A stretch of 42,036 nucleotides of DNA from Pseudomonas sp. CBZ-4. GTDB lineage: Bacteria > Pseudomonadota > Gammaproteobacteria > Pseudomonadales > Pseudomonadaceae. Made by a program: the position numbers and the translations under genes. The notes under the pieces are model-generated. The model saw nothing but the letters and a program-made list of their open reading frames with translations. It made no database searches and had not been told where the DNA came from. The DNA lies in NCBI RefSeq assembly GCF_000346755.1, contig NZ_ANNV01000135.1, positions 1 to 42,036 on the forward strand. Reading direction: 5' to 3'. Below, in pieces: positions 1-10,900 of the stretch (the first letter of the stretch is position 1; every line of letters begins with the position of its first letter).

Positions 1-153
1 CGCCTGTCGCAGATTGGCTTGAAGGAAGAATACCCAGGGACGACTAACCCGTTCCCATGGATGAGCGAGATCATGGACTTGAAGAAAGAGAAGAACTTCT
101 TTGAGACCCGTGTGATCGAGTACCAGACTGGCGGCGCGCTGAGCTGGGATTAA
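1..153 (+). CDS. nrdB: Ribonucleoside-diphosphate reductase, beta subunit (C-terminal end only)
   Basis: The window opens inside a reading frame that ends with TAA at 151-153. The 50 visible residues run RLSQIGLKEEYPG... to ...TGGALSWD and include the stretch NPFPWMSEIMDLKKEKNFFE. This matches the conserved C-terminal tail of class Ia NrdB of the Pseudomonas/Neisseria type. This tail is the part of the radical-bearing small subunit that docks on NrdA. The start and the iron-ligand residues lie outside the window, so completeness cannot be judged. It is followed directly by a REPIN and is convergent with pvdS. The identification rests on the tail only, but that tail is distinctive. Confidence 0.85.
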   Translation, partial: RLSQIGLKEEYPGTTNPFPWMSEIMDLKKEKNFFETRVIEYQTGGALSWD

Positions 154-156
154 ACA

Positions 157-247
157 TGTGGGAGCGGGCTTGCCCGCGATGGCGGTGGGTCAGCATCAAG
201 ATGCGGTGACTGACAGACTGCTATCGCGGGCAAGCCCGCTCCCACAT
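157..247. repeat. REPIN: two inverted REP units
   Basis: A REP unit GTGGGAGCGGGCTTGCCCGC lies at about 157-180, and its reverse complement at about 222-247, separated by roughly 40 bases. It sits between the convergent ends of nrdB and pvdS. The core differs from the GAGCTGGCTTGCCTGCGAT type found further right in the window. Confidence 0.9.
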
Positions 248-279
248 TGGTTTTTCCTGCATCTGGTGCTGTGGTGTGT

Positions 280-831
280 TCAGACCCTGCGCGCAAACGT
301 ATCGCTATGGCTGCCCGACACCTTGCGGCAATGCACCAGCGCATCGCGGATCATGAAGTTGACCAGGGTCGGCGACACGCCCAATTCCTTGGCGATGTCC
401 TTTTGCGGCACGCCGTGCAGGCGGTACATCTCGAACGCATAGCGCGTGCGCTGGGGCAGCTCCGTCAGGGCGTCGGCGATGTTTTCCAGGGTGCTGAAGT
501 TGATGTGCGAGGTTTCCGGTGAAGCGCCGTGAATAACCACATTCAAGCCTTCCTCTTCCGTGCCGGAGTATTTGAGCTCCAGGGCCTGCTTGCGATAGTG
601 ATCGATCGCCAGGTTGCGCACGATCTGGAACAGATAGCTCAATTGGGCCTTGAACGATGAGGTGATCGTCGGCGCCGATTGCAGCCGGAAGTAGGCGTCC
701 TGCACTACGTCTTCGGCGCGGGAGCGGCACCCGGTAATACGTGCCGCGATCTTCACCAGGATCAGTCGATTATCGACAAAAGCCTGCAGAAGAGGTGAGT
801 CGCACCTGCCTGTGGATACTTGTTCCGTCAT
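280..831 (-). CDS. pvdS: Iron-starvation ECF sigma factor PvdS
   Basis: This 183-residue sigma-70 family ECF factor directs RNA polymerase to pyoverdine promoters when iron is short. Region 2 is visible at about residues 10-80 (ITGCRSRAEDVVQDAYFRLQ, then SYLFQIVRNLAIDHYRKQAL). Region 4 lies at about 115-165 and includes LPQRTRYAFEMYRLHGVPQ and KELGVSPTLVNFMIRDAL. From memory the sequence is very close to P. aeruginosa PvdS along its whole length (about 187 residues there). The ATG at 831-829 is preceded by AAGGTG about 7 bases upstream. The gene is divergent from pvdG-pvdL, the same order as in P. aeruginosa. In the known system, activity is also controlled by the anti-sigma factor FpvR, which is not in this window. 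Confidence 0.96.
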   Translation of the reverse strand: MTEQVSTGRCDSPLLQAFVDNRLILVKIAARITGCRSRAEDVVQDAYFRLQSAPTITSSFKAQLSYLFQIVRNLAIDHYRKQALELKYSGTEEEGLNVVIHGASPETSHINFSTLENIADALTELPQRTRYAFEMYRLHGVPQKDIAKELGVSPTLVNFMIRDALVHCRKVSGSHSDTFARRV

Positions 832-901
832 GGAAAATCACCTTGTCGCAAAGAGGTTGGGGGAGGGCGTCCTTGCTGAGGCCTCCTACACATCGGGCAA
901 C

Positions 902-932
902 AAATTATGCTTAATGATAATGATTGTCAAAT
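902..932 (-). promoter_or_regulatory. pvdS promoter overlapping a Fur box
   Basis: Reading the reverse strand, TTGACA (930-925) is followed after 16-17 bases by an AT-rich -10 (ATAATT/TAATTT, near 902-909). The spacer and flanks read GACAATCATTATCATTA, a good match to one orientation of the Fur consensus GATAATGATAATCATTATC. The site is about 75 bases upstream of the pvdS start. Fur repression of pvdS by iron is established in Pseudomonas. The site itself is a by-eye prediction. Confidence 0.75.
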
Positions 933-998
933 GAGAAGGCGAACTAATCTTATGCTTTCTTGTGCGCTGTGAACCACGTCTCGCGCAAAGCCTGGGAC

Positions 999-1022
999 TA
1001 ATTATTTGCCCGCTCCGTCCGT
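999..1022 (+). promoter_or_regulatory. Iron-starvation (PvdS) promoter of the pvdG-pvdL unit
   Basis: TAATT at 999-1003 is followed by exactly 16 bases and then CGT at 1020-1022. This is the spacing of the known PvdS promoter TAAAT-N16-CGT. It lies about 60 bases upstream of the small leader ORF and about 110 bases upstream of pvdG. The -35 differs from consensus at one base (TAATT for TAAAT), as it also does at the mbtH-like gene in this window. Confidence 0.7.
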
Positions 1023-1083
1023 TCTCTTGGGTGACAGGTCTGTTCGTGAAACGGCCAAGGAACAGCACCCGCAGGAGGGCGAC

Positions 1084-1137
1084 ATGGGTTTCTATCGTGC
1101 ATACAGCGTGTTTCAGTTTGGAGTACTCGCCCGATGA
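1084..1137 (+). CDS. Possible 17-residue leader peptide upstream of pvdG
   Basis: An ATG at 1084 preceded by a strong Shine-Dalgarno (AGGAGG at 1073-1078, 5-base spacing) opens a frame encoding MGFYRAYSVFQFGVLAR. Its TGA (1135-1137) overlaps the pvdG start (ATG 1134-1136) in an ATGA arrangement. The ribosome-binding site is better than the one in front of pvdG (GGAG, about 10 bases away). Translational coupling into pvdG is therefore plausible. No homologue is recognised. Expression is inference, and it could simply be an unused start. Confidence 0.4.
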   Translation: MGFYRAYSVFQFGVLAR

Positions 1138-1886
1138 GTACGCCGACGTGCCTGCGCCTGTTTTACCTGCCCTATTCGGGCGCCAGCGCCATGGTGTATG
1201 CCCGCTGGCGCCGGGCGATGCCGGCGTGGTTGCAGGTGTGCCCGCTGGAATTGCCCGGGCGCGGCATGCGCATGGACGAGCCGTTGCAGCGCGATATCAA
1301 GGCCCTGGCGGCGCAACTCGCCGACGAGATCGGCCGCGACCTCAACGGCCCTTACGCCTTGTTTGGCCACAGCCTCGGCGGCCTGCTGGCGTTCGAACTG
1401 GCCCACGCCCTGCGCGCACGCAACCTGCCGGCGCCCCTCGCGTTGTTTGCCTCTGGCACGGCGGGCCCGGCGCGGCGTGATGTCAGCGAATACGCCAGCG
1501 AAAAGACCGACGCCCAACTGCTCGCCCGCCTGCGCGAACTGCAAGGCACCGCTGAAGAAGCCCTGGCCAACCCCGAACTGATGGCGCTGATGCTGCCGAT
1601 CCTGCGCGCCGACTTTTTGCTCTGCGGCAGCTTCACCTACGGCGAGCGCGCACCGTTGCGCTTGCCGATCCATGTGTTCGGCGGCAAGCAAGACAGCGTG
1701 CGCGCCGACCAGTTGCTCGACTGGCAGGACGACGCCGCCAGCGGCTTCTCCCTGGACATGTTCGACGGCCACCACTTCTTCCTCGTGCAGCACGAAAGCG
1801 CGGTGCTGCGCTGCATCCGCCGCTATGCCGACGAGCACCTGGCCCGCTGGCGCAACGACACGGCGCGGCAATTGATCGCCGGCTGA
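1134..1886 (+). CDS. pvdG: Type II thioesterase of pyoverdine synthesis
   Basis: This is a 250-residue alpha/beta hydrolase of the GrsT/type II thioesterase family. Such enzymes release wrong or stalled acyl groups from NRPS carrier domains and keep the assembly line moving in the cytoplasm. Visible features are an oxyanion strand YLPYSGASA (11-19), the nucleophile elbow GHSLGG (Ser80), an acidic member in FGGKQD (Asp187) and a histidine in DGHHFFL (His214). The length is typical of the family. It lies 51 bases upstream of pvdL, and the pvdS/pvdG/pvdL order is that of P. aeruginosa. The start at 1134 gives the N-terminus expected for the family. pvdG is cotranscribed with pvdL most likely from the PvdS-type promoter at 999-1022. 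Confidence 0.92.
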   Translation: MSTPTCLRLFYLPYSGASAMVYARWRRAMPAWLQVCPLELPGRGMRMDEPLQRDIKALAAQLADEIGRDLNGPYALFGHSLGGLLAFELAHALRARNLPAPLALFASGTAGPARRDVSEYASEKTDAQLLARLRELQGTAEEALANPELMALMLPILRADFLLCGSFTYGERAPLRLPIHVFGGKQDSVRADQLLDWQDDAASGFSLDMFDGHHFFLVQHESAVLRCIRRYADEHLARWRNDTARQLIAG

Positions 1887-1937
1887 ACGCACCCGACTTC
1901 CCGAATTTCCCGCAAGCCGATTTCAGGCAGGAACCCC

Positions 1938-4900
1938 ATGATGGACGCCTTCGAACTTCCCCGCACCCTGGTCCAGTCCCTTCAACGTCGCGCCGCGCAG
2001 ACCCCGGACCAGGTGGCCCTGCGCTTCCTCGCCGAATCCGCCGAGCACAGCGTCGTGCTCAGTTACCGTGACCTCGACCAACGCGCCCGCACCATCGCCG
2101 CTGCCTTGCAGGCCAACGCCGCGTTGGGCGACCGCGCGGTGCTGCTGTTCCCCAGCGGCCCGGACTATGTCGCGGCGTTTTTTGGTTGCCTGTACGCCGG
2201 GGTGATCGCGGTGCCGGCCTATCCGCCGGAGTCCACCCGTCGCCATCATCAGGAGCGCCTGCTGTCGATCATCAGCGATGCCGAGCCGCGCCTGTTGCTG
2301 ACCATCGCCAGCCTCGCCGAAGGCTTGTCGCAGATCGAAAACGCACCACCGGTATTAAGCGTCGACAGCCTCGAAAATGCGGGCGACTGGATCGCCCCCG
2401 ACCTGCAACCCGACGACATCGCCTTCCTGCAATACACCTCCGGTTCCACCGCCTTGCCCAAGGGCGTGCAAGTCAGCCACGGCAACCTGGTGGCCAACGA
2501 AGTGCTGATCCGCCGTGGCTTTGGCATCGACCTCAACCCCGACGACGTGATCGTCAGCTGGCTGCCGCTGTACCACGACATGGGCCTGATCGGCGGCCTG
2601 CTGCAACCGATTTTCAGCGGCGTGCCGTGCGTGCTGATGTCGCCGGCGTACTTCCTTGGCCGGCCGCTGCGCTGGCTGGAAGCGATCAGCGAGTACGGCG
2701 GCACCATCAGCGGCGGCCCGGATTTCGCCTACCGCCTGTGCAGCGAGCGGGTCAGCGAATCGGCCCTCGAACGCCTGGACTTGAGCAAATGGCGCGTGGC
2801 CTATTCCGGCTCCGAACCGATCCGCCTCGACACCCTGGAGCGCTTCGCCGAGAAGTTCGCCGTGTGTGGTTTTACCGCGGACAACTTCTTCGCCTCCTAC
2901 GGGCTGGCCGAGGCGACCTTGTTTGTCGCCGGTGGCAAACGTGGCCACGGCATACCGGCGCTGCGCGTCGATGAGCAAGCGCTGGCCGCCAACCGCGCCG
3001 AGCCGGGGCAGGGCAGCGCGATCATGAGTTGCGGCACCAGCCAGCCGGAGCACGCGGTGCTGATTGCCGATCCGCACACCCTCACAGAGCTGCCGGACAG
3101 CTGCGTCGGTGAACTCTGGGCCAGCGGCCCCAGCATCGCCCACGGCTACTGGCGCAACCCCGAGGCCACGGCCAAAACCTTCGTGCAACACGCCGGCCGC
3201 ACCTGGCTGCGCACTGGCGACCTGGGCTTTATCCGCTTTGGCGAGGTGTACATCACCGGGCGCCTGAAAGACCTGTTGATCGTCCGCGGGCACAACCTGT
3301 ACCCCCAGGACATCGAACAAACCATCGAGCGCGAAGTGGAGGTGGTGCGCAAAGGCCGGGTCGCAGCGTTCGCGGTGAATGACGGCGGTCTGGAAGGCAT
3401 CGGCATCGCCGCCGAAATCAGCCGCAGCGTGCAGAAAATCCTCACGCCCGAAGCACTGATCAAGGCGATCCGCCAAGCCGTCGCCGAGGCTTATCAAGAA
3501 GCGCCTTGCGTGGTGGTGTTGCTCAATCCCGGCGCGCTGCCGAAGACCTCCAGCGGCAAGGTACAGCGCGCAGCGTGCGGCCTGCGCCATGCCGATGGCA
3601 GCCTCGACAGCTACGCGCAATTCCCCGACCTGCAAGCGCCCGTCAATGACGCGGCGCTGGAATCCACGCTGCAAAACCAGATCGCCGCGATCTGGTGCGA
3701 ACAGCTGAACCTGGCAACCGTGGCCGCCGACGATCACTTCTTCCTGCTCGGCGGCAACTCCATCACCGCCACCCAGGTGATTGCCCGTCTGCGTGAAACC
3801 CTGGGCCTGGAGCTGAACCTGCGCCTGCTGTTCGAAGCGCCGACGCTCGCGAGCTTTGCCGCCAGCGTCGCGCACTTGCAGCACGACGGCGGCGTTGCCC
3901 AAGGCGCCATCCAGCGCCTGTCGCGCCAGGAAGAGCTGCCGCAATCCCTGGCGCAAAACCGCCTGTGGATCACCTGGCAACTGGACCCCCACAGCAGCGC
4001 CTACACCATCCCCGGCGCGCTGCGCCTGCGTGGTGAGCTGGACGAAGACGCGGTGCGCCACAGCTTCCAGCAGCTGATCCAGCGCCACGAAGCCCTGCGC
4101 ACGCGCTTCTACGAACGCGACGGCCAGGCCTTCCAACGGGTCGATCACACCACCGATTTCGACCTGCAAATCATCGACCTCAGCGACCTGCCCGCCGCCG
4201 AGCGCGAAGCCCGTGCGCAACAGATCCGCGAGGACGAAGCACGCACCCAGTTCGACCTGGAGCAAGGCCCGCTGCTGTGGGTGACCCTGGTACGCCTCGA
4301 CGATGAAGATCATCAGTTACTGGTGACGTTGCACCACATCATTGCCGATGGCTGGTCGCTGAATATCCTCATCGATGAGTTCTCCCGCCTCTACGCCGCC
4401 GCGTGCCAAGGCGAGGCTTTGGAGCTGCCGCCACTGGCGCTGCACTACGCCGACTACGGCAGCTGGCAGCGTCAGTGGCTGGCCGAAGGTGAAGGCCAGC
4501 GCCAACTGGCGTACTGGAAAAACCAGTTGGGTGAAGAGCACCCAACGCTCAGTCTGGCGACCGACCACCCGCGCACGTCGCAGCAGATTCACAGCGCCTC
4601 GCGCCACAGCGTGCGGCTGGACGCGCGCCTCGGCGCCGCGATCCGTCAGACCGCCCAGGCCAACGAAGCCACGCCGTTCATGCTGTTGCTCGCGGCGTTC
4701 CAGACCTTGCTCTACCGCTACAGCGGCCAGCGCGATATCCGCATCGGCGTGCCCAACGCCAACCGCCCGCGCCAGGAAACCCAGGGCCTGATCGGCTTCT
4801 TCATCAACACCCAGGTCTTGCGTGCCGAGCTGGATGGACGGCTGCCGTTCAACCAATTACTGGCGGCCACCCGGGAGCGCACATTGGGCGCCCAGGCCCA

Positions 4901-7900
4901 TCAGGACCTGCCCTTCGAACAACTGCTGGAAGCCTTCCCCCAGGCCCGCGAACAAGGCCTGTTCCAGGTCATGTTCAACCACCAGCAACGCGACCTCAGC
5001 GCCTTGCGCCGCCTGCCGGGGATGCTCGCCGACGAACTGGCGTGGCACAGCCGCGAAGCCAAGTTCGACCTGCAATTGCACAGCGAAGAAGACCGCAACG
5101 GGCGCCTGAGTTTGTCGTTCGACTACGCCGACGAACTGTTTGATACCACGACCATCGGGCGTCTGGCCGAACACTTCGTCAACCTGCTGCAAGCCGTGTG
5201 CGAGCAACCGCAGCAGGCTATCGGCGACCTGCAACTGATGCACAACGCATCGCAGCCGTGGGCCGCAGCACCGTGCACGCCAGCCCAGCAATGGCTGCCC
5301 GATTTGCTCAACGCCCAAACCTCGGACAGCACCGCGCTGGTCTGGCAGGACGGCAGCCTGAGCTTCGCCCAACTGCACACCCAGGCCAATCGCCTGGCCC
5401 ACTACCTGCGCGACAAAGGTGTCGGCCCGGACGTGTGCGTGGCCATCGCCGCCGAGCGCTCGCCGCAACTGCTGATCGGCCTGCTCGCCATCATCAAGGC
5501 CGGCGGCGCCTATGTGCCGCTGGACCCGGATTACCCCGCCGAACGCCTGGCCTACATGCTCACCGACAGCGGCGTCGAACTGCTGCTGACCCAGACCTCG
5601 CTGCTGGAGCAATTGCCCGCCGCTGAAGGCGTGTGTGTGATCGCCATGGACAGCCTGCACCTCGACAGCTGGCCGACCCAGCCACCGGGCCTGCACCTGC
5701 ACGGTGACAACCTCGCCTACGTGATCTACACCTCCGGCTCCACCGGCCAGCCCAAAGGCGTGGGCAATACGCATGCGGCCCTGGCTGAACGCTTGCAGTG
5801 GATGCAGGCCACTTATCAACTCAACGAAACCGACGTGCTGATGCAAAAGGCGCCGATCAGTTTCGACGTGTCGGTGTGGGAATGCTTCTGGCCGCTGATC
5901 ACCGGCTGCCGCCTGGTGCTGGCCGGCCCCGGCGAGCATCGCGACCCGCACCGTATCGCGCAGTTGGTGCAGCAGCACGGCGTGACCACGCTGCACTTCG
6001 TGCCGCCGCTGTTGCAGCTGTTTATCGACGAACCGCTGGCGGCCGAATGCACCAGCCTGCGTCGCCTGTTCTCCGGTGGCGAAGCCTTGCCCGCCGAGTT
6101 GCGCAACCGTGTGTTGGCGCAGTTGCCGGCGGTGCAGTTGCACAACCGCTACGGGCCGACGGAAACCGCGATCAACGTCACCCACTGGCATTGCCACGCT
6201 GAAGACGGCGAGCGTTCGCCGATTGGCCGGCCGCTGGGCAATGTGATCTGCCGCGTACTGGATGACCACCTCAACCTGCTGCCCCTCGGCGTGCCGGGTG
6301 AACTGTGCATCGGTGGCATCGGCCTGGCGCGGGGTTATCTCGGCCGCGCCGGCTTGACCGCCGAACGTTTTATCGCGGACCCGCTGGGTGAGGCGGGCGC
6401 ACGCCTGTATCGCACCGGCGACCGTGTGCGCTGGAGCGCCGACGGCGTGCTCGAATACCTCGGCCGCCTCGATCAACAGGTCAAGCTGCGCGGCTTTCGC
6501 GTGGAGCCGGAAGAAATCGAAGCGCGCCTGCTGGCCCTCGATGGCATCGCCCAAGCCGTGGTGCTGGTGCGGGATGCGCAGTTGATCGGCTACTACACCG
6601 CCCACAGCGATTTGAACGAAGAGGAGGTGAAAACCGCCCTGGCCGCCGAGCTGCCGGAGTACATGGTGCCCGCGCTGCTGATGTGCCTGGACGCGATGCC
6701 CCTGAGCCCCAGCGGCAAACTCGACCGCCGTGCCTTGCCGGAGCCCGTGTGGCAAACCCGTGAACACATCGAACCCGAAACCGCGCTGCAACAGCAGATC
6801 GCCGCGATCTGGCGCGAAGTCCTCGGCCTGCCACGTATCGGCCTGCGCGATGACTTCTTCGCCCTCGGCGGGCACTCGCTGCTGGCCACGCAAATCATCT
6901 CGCGCACCCGCCAGGCCTGCGACGTCGAGCTGCCACTGCGCACCTTGTTCGAAGCCAGCGAGCTGGGCGCGTTTGCCGAACAGGTCGGGCTGATCCAGGC
7001 CTCGGGCCAGCGCAACCAACAGACCGCCATCGCCAGGGTCGACCGCAGCCAACCGGTGCCGCTGTCCTATTCCCAGCAGCGCATGTGGTTCCTCTGGCAG
7101 ATGGAGCCGGACAGCCCGGCGTACAACGTCGGCGGCATGACGCGCCTGCGTGGCGTGCTGGATGTGGGGCGCTTCGAGGCGGCGTTGCAGGCCTTGGTCA
7201 TGCGTCACGAAACCCTGCGCACCACCTTCCCCAGTGTCGATGGCGTGGCCTATCAAAAGGTCGCGGCGCAAACCGGCCTGCGCATGGACTGGCAGGACTT
7301 CTCGGCGCTGGACGAAGCCACGCGCCAACAACGCCTGCAACAGCTGGCCGACCATGAGGCCCACACCCCGTTCAACCTGGAAACCGGCCCGTTGCTGCGC
7401 GCCTGCGTGGTCAAGGCCGGCGAACGCGAGCACTACCTGGTGCTGACCCTGCACCACATCGTCACCGAAGGCTGGGCCATGGACATCTTTGCCCGTGAAC
7501 TCAGCGCGCTCTATGAAGCCTTCATCGACGAGCGCGCCTCGCCACTGGCGCCGCTGGCGGTGCAATACCTCGACTACAGCGTGTGGCAGCGCCAGTGGCT
7601 GGAATCCGGCGAACGCCAGCGCCAACTGGACTACTGGACCGCGCAACTGGGCCACGAACATCCGTTGCTGGAGCTGCCCGGCGACCGTCCACGCCCGCCG
7701 GTGCAAAGCCACCGGGGCGAGTTGTACCGCTTCGACTTGAGCGATGACCTGGCCGCCCGCGTGCGTGCCTTCAACGCCGAGCGCGGCCTGACCCTGTTCA
7801 TGACCATGACCGCCACCCTGGCCGTATTGCTCTACCGCTACAGCGGCCAGACCGACCTGCGCATCGGCGCGCCGGTGGCCAACCGCATTCGCCCGGAAAG

Positions 7901-10900
7901 CGAAGGGCTGATCGGCGCGTTCCTCAACACGCAAGTGCTGCGCTGCCAGCTCAACGGGCAGATGAATGTCGGCGAATTGTTCGAGCAAGTACGCCACACC
8001 GTGATCGAAGGCCAGTCCCACCAGGACCTGCCGTTCGACCACTTGGTCGAAGCCCTGCAACCGCCGCGCAGCGCGGCGTACAACCCGCTGTTCCAGGTGA
8101 TGTGCAACGTGCAGCGCTGGGAATTCCAGCAAAGCCGCGAACTGGCCGGCATGACCGTCGAGTACCTGGCCAACGATGCCCGCGCGACCAAGTTCGACCT
8201 CAACCTGGAGGTCACCGACCTTGACCATCGCCTGGGTTGCTGCCTGACCTACAGCACCGACTTGTTCGACGAGCCGCGCATTGCGCGCATGGCCGAGCAT
8301 TGGCGCAACTTGCTGGAAGCGTTGATCGCCGATCCGCAACAACGTCTCAGCGAACTGCCATTGCTCAGCGCCGCCGAGCAACGCGCGTTGCAGGACAGCC
8401 TGGGCGTCGTGAGGGGCGAGCACCGCCTCGACCACTGCATCCATCAGTTGTTCAGCCAACAGGCGCTGGCCCGTGGCGATGCCCCGGCGCTGACCTTTGC
8501 CGGCGTGACCCTCAGCTATCGCGAACTGAACGAGCGCGCCAACCGCCTGGGCTGGATGCTGCGCGAGCGCGGCGTCGGCCCGCAGGTGCGCGTCGGCCTG
8601 GCGCTGCCGCGCTCCCTGGAGATGGTCATCGGCTTGCTGGCGATCCTCAAGGCCGGCGGCGCCTATGTGCCGCTGGACCCGGAATACCCGCTCGACCGCC
8701 TGCACTACATGATCGAAGACAGCGACATCGGCCTGCTGCTCAGTGATGCTTTGATGTTCGAAGCCCTCGGCGAGTTGCCGGCGACCGTGGCGTGCTGGTG
8801 CCTGGAAGATGACCTGCCGGTGCTCGCCAATTACCCGGCGGATGAGTTGCCGTTTATCAATCTGCCGCAGCATCAGGCGTACCTGATCTACACCTCGGGC
8901 TCCACCGGCAAGCCGAAAGGCGTGGTGGTGGCCCACGGTGAAATCGCCATGCATTGCCAGGCTGTGATCGAACGTTTCGGCATGCGCGCGGACGATTGCG
9001 AGCTGCACTTCTATTCGATCAACTTCGACGCCGCCACCGAGCGTCTGCTGGTGCCGCTGCTCAGCGGCGCGCAGGTGGTCTTGCGTGCCCAGGGGCAATG
9101 GGACGCGGAAGAAATCTGCGCGCTGATCCGCAACCACCGTATCAATATCCTCGGCTTCACGCCGAGCTACGGCAGCCAATTGGCGCAGTGGCTGGCGACC
9201 CAGCAGCAGACCCTGCCGGTGCGCATGTGCATCACCGGCGGCGAGGCGCTGACCGGTGAGCATTTGCAGCGTATCCGCGCGGCGTTCCAGCCCGAGGTGT
9301 TCTTCAACGCCTATGGCCCGACCGAAACCGTGGTGATGCCGCTGGCCAGCCTTGCGCCCGAGCAACTGGAAGAAGGCGCTGGCAGCGTGCCGATCGGCAG
9401 CATCATTGGTGACCGCGTAGCGTACATTCTCGACGCCGACCTGGCCTTGGTGCCGCAAGGCGCGACCGGCGAGTTGTACGTCGGCGGCGCCGGTCTGGCG
9501 CAGGGGTATCACCAGCGTCCGGGGATGACGGCGGAGCGGTTTGTCGCCGACCCGTTTGCCGGCAATGGCGGGCGCCTGTATCGCACCGGTGACCTGGTGC
9601 GCCAACGCGCCGATGGTTTGGTGGAGTACTTGGGGCGGATTGACCATCAGGTGAAGATCCGTGGTTTCCGCATCGAACTGGGCGAGATCGAAACCCGCCT
9701 GCTGGAGCACGAAGCGGTGCGCGAAGCTGTGGTGCTGGCGTTGGATTCGCCAAGCGGCAAACAGTTGGTGGCGTATCTGGTCAGCGATGCCGATCACGCT
9801 ACACTGCGTGATGCGCTGAAAGCTCACCTCAAGGCGCAACTGCCGGACTACATGGTGCCTGCGCACCTGACAGTGCTGGACAGCATGCCGCTGACCGCCA
9901 ACGGCAAGCTCGACCGCCGCGCCCTGCCGCAGCCGGACCCCGACGCCAATCGCCAACACTACGTAGCGCCACGCAATGAACTGGAAAGCACCTTGGCGGC
10001 GATCTGGTGCGCGGTGTTGAACGTGCAGCAAGTCGGCCTCGACGATAACTTCTTTGAACTGGGCGGCGACTCGATCCTGTCGATCCAGGTGGTCAGCCGT
10101 GCGCGCCAGGCCGGGATTCATTTCAGCCCGCGCGACCTGTTCCAGCACCAGACCGTGCAAACCCTGGCGGCCGTGGCCACGCGCTCCGAGCAGGTCACGG
10201 CGGAGCAGGGCGTGTTGAGCGGCAGCTCGGGCCTGACGCCGATCCAGCATTGGTTCTTCGACACCGAGATTGCCCAGCGTCAGCACTGGAATCAGGCGCT
10301 GCTGCTCAAGCCGCTGCAACTGCTGGATCCGCACCGCCTGGAGCAAGCGCTGCTGGCGGTGCTGGAACACCACGACGCCCTGCGCCTGAGCTTCACCCAG
10401 CGCGATGCGCAGTGGCACGCCGAGCACCTGGCCGTGCCCCAAGGCGGCGTGCTGATGCAGGCGCAAGTGCGCGACATGCAAGATTGCACCGCGCTGTTCA
10501 CCGATACCCAGCGCAGCCTCGACCTGCAACACGGCCCGCTGCTGCGCGCCTTGCTGGTGGACGGCCCCGAGGGCCAGCAACGCCTGCTGATCGCGATCCA
10601 TCACCTGGTGGTGGATGGCGTGTCGTGGCGCGTATTGCTGGAAGACCTGCAAAACGTCTACCGCCAGTTGAGCGACGGCCAGTCCGTCAGCCTGCCGGCC
10701 AAGACCAGCGCGCTGCGTGACTGGGCCGCGCGTTTGCAGGCGTATGCCGGCAGCGAATCCCTGCGTGAAGAACTCGGCGTGTGGCAAGAACAGTTGGCCG
10801 GGCCTGCGCTCGCGTTGCCGGCGGACCGCCCCCACGGCAGCCTGCGCAACCGCGATGCCGACACCGTCAGCGTGCGCCTGGATGCCGAGCACACGCGCCA

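Noticed and set aside
2355..4313. A 652-codon antisense frame opposite the first pvdL module
   Set aside because: Same explanation: a shadow of pvdL codon bias, with no family resemblance.
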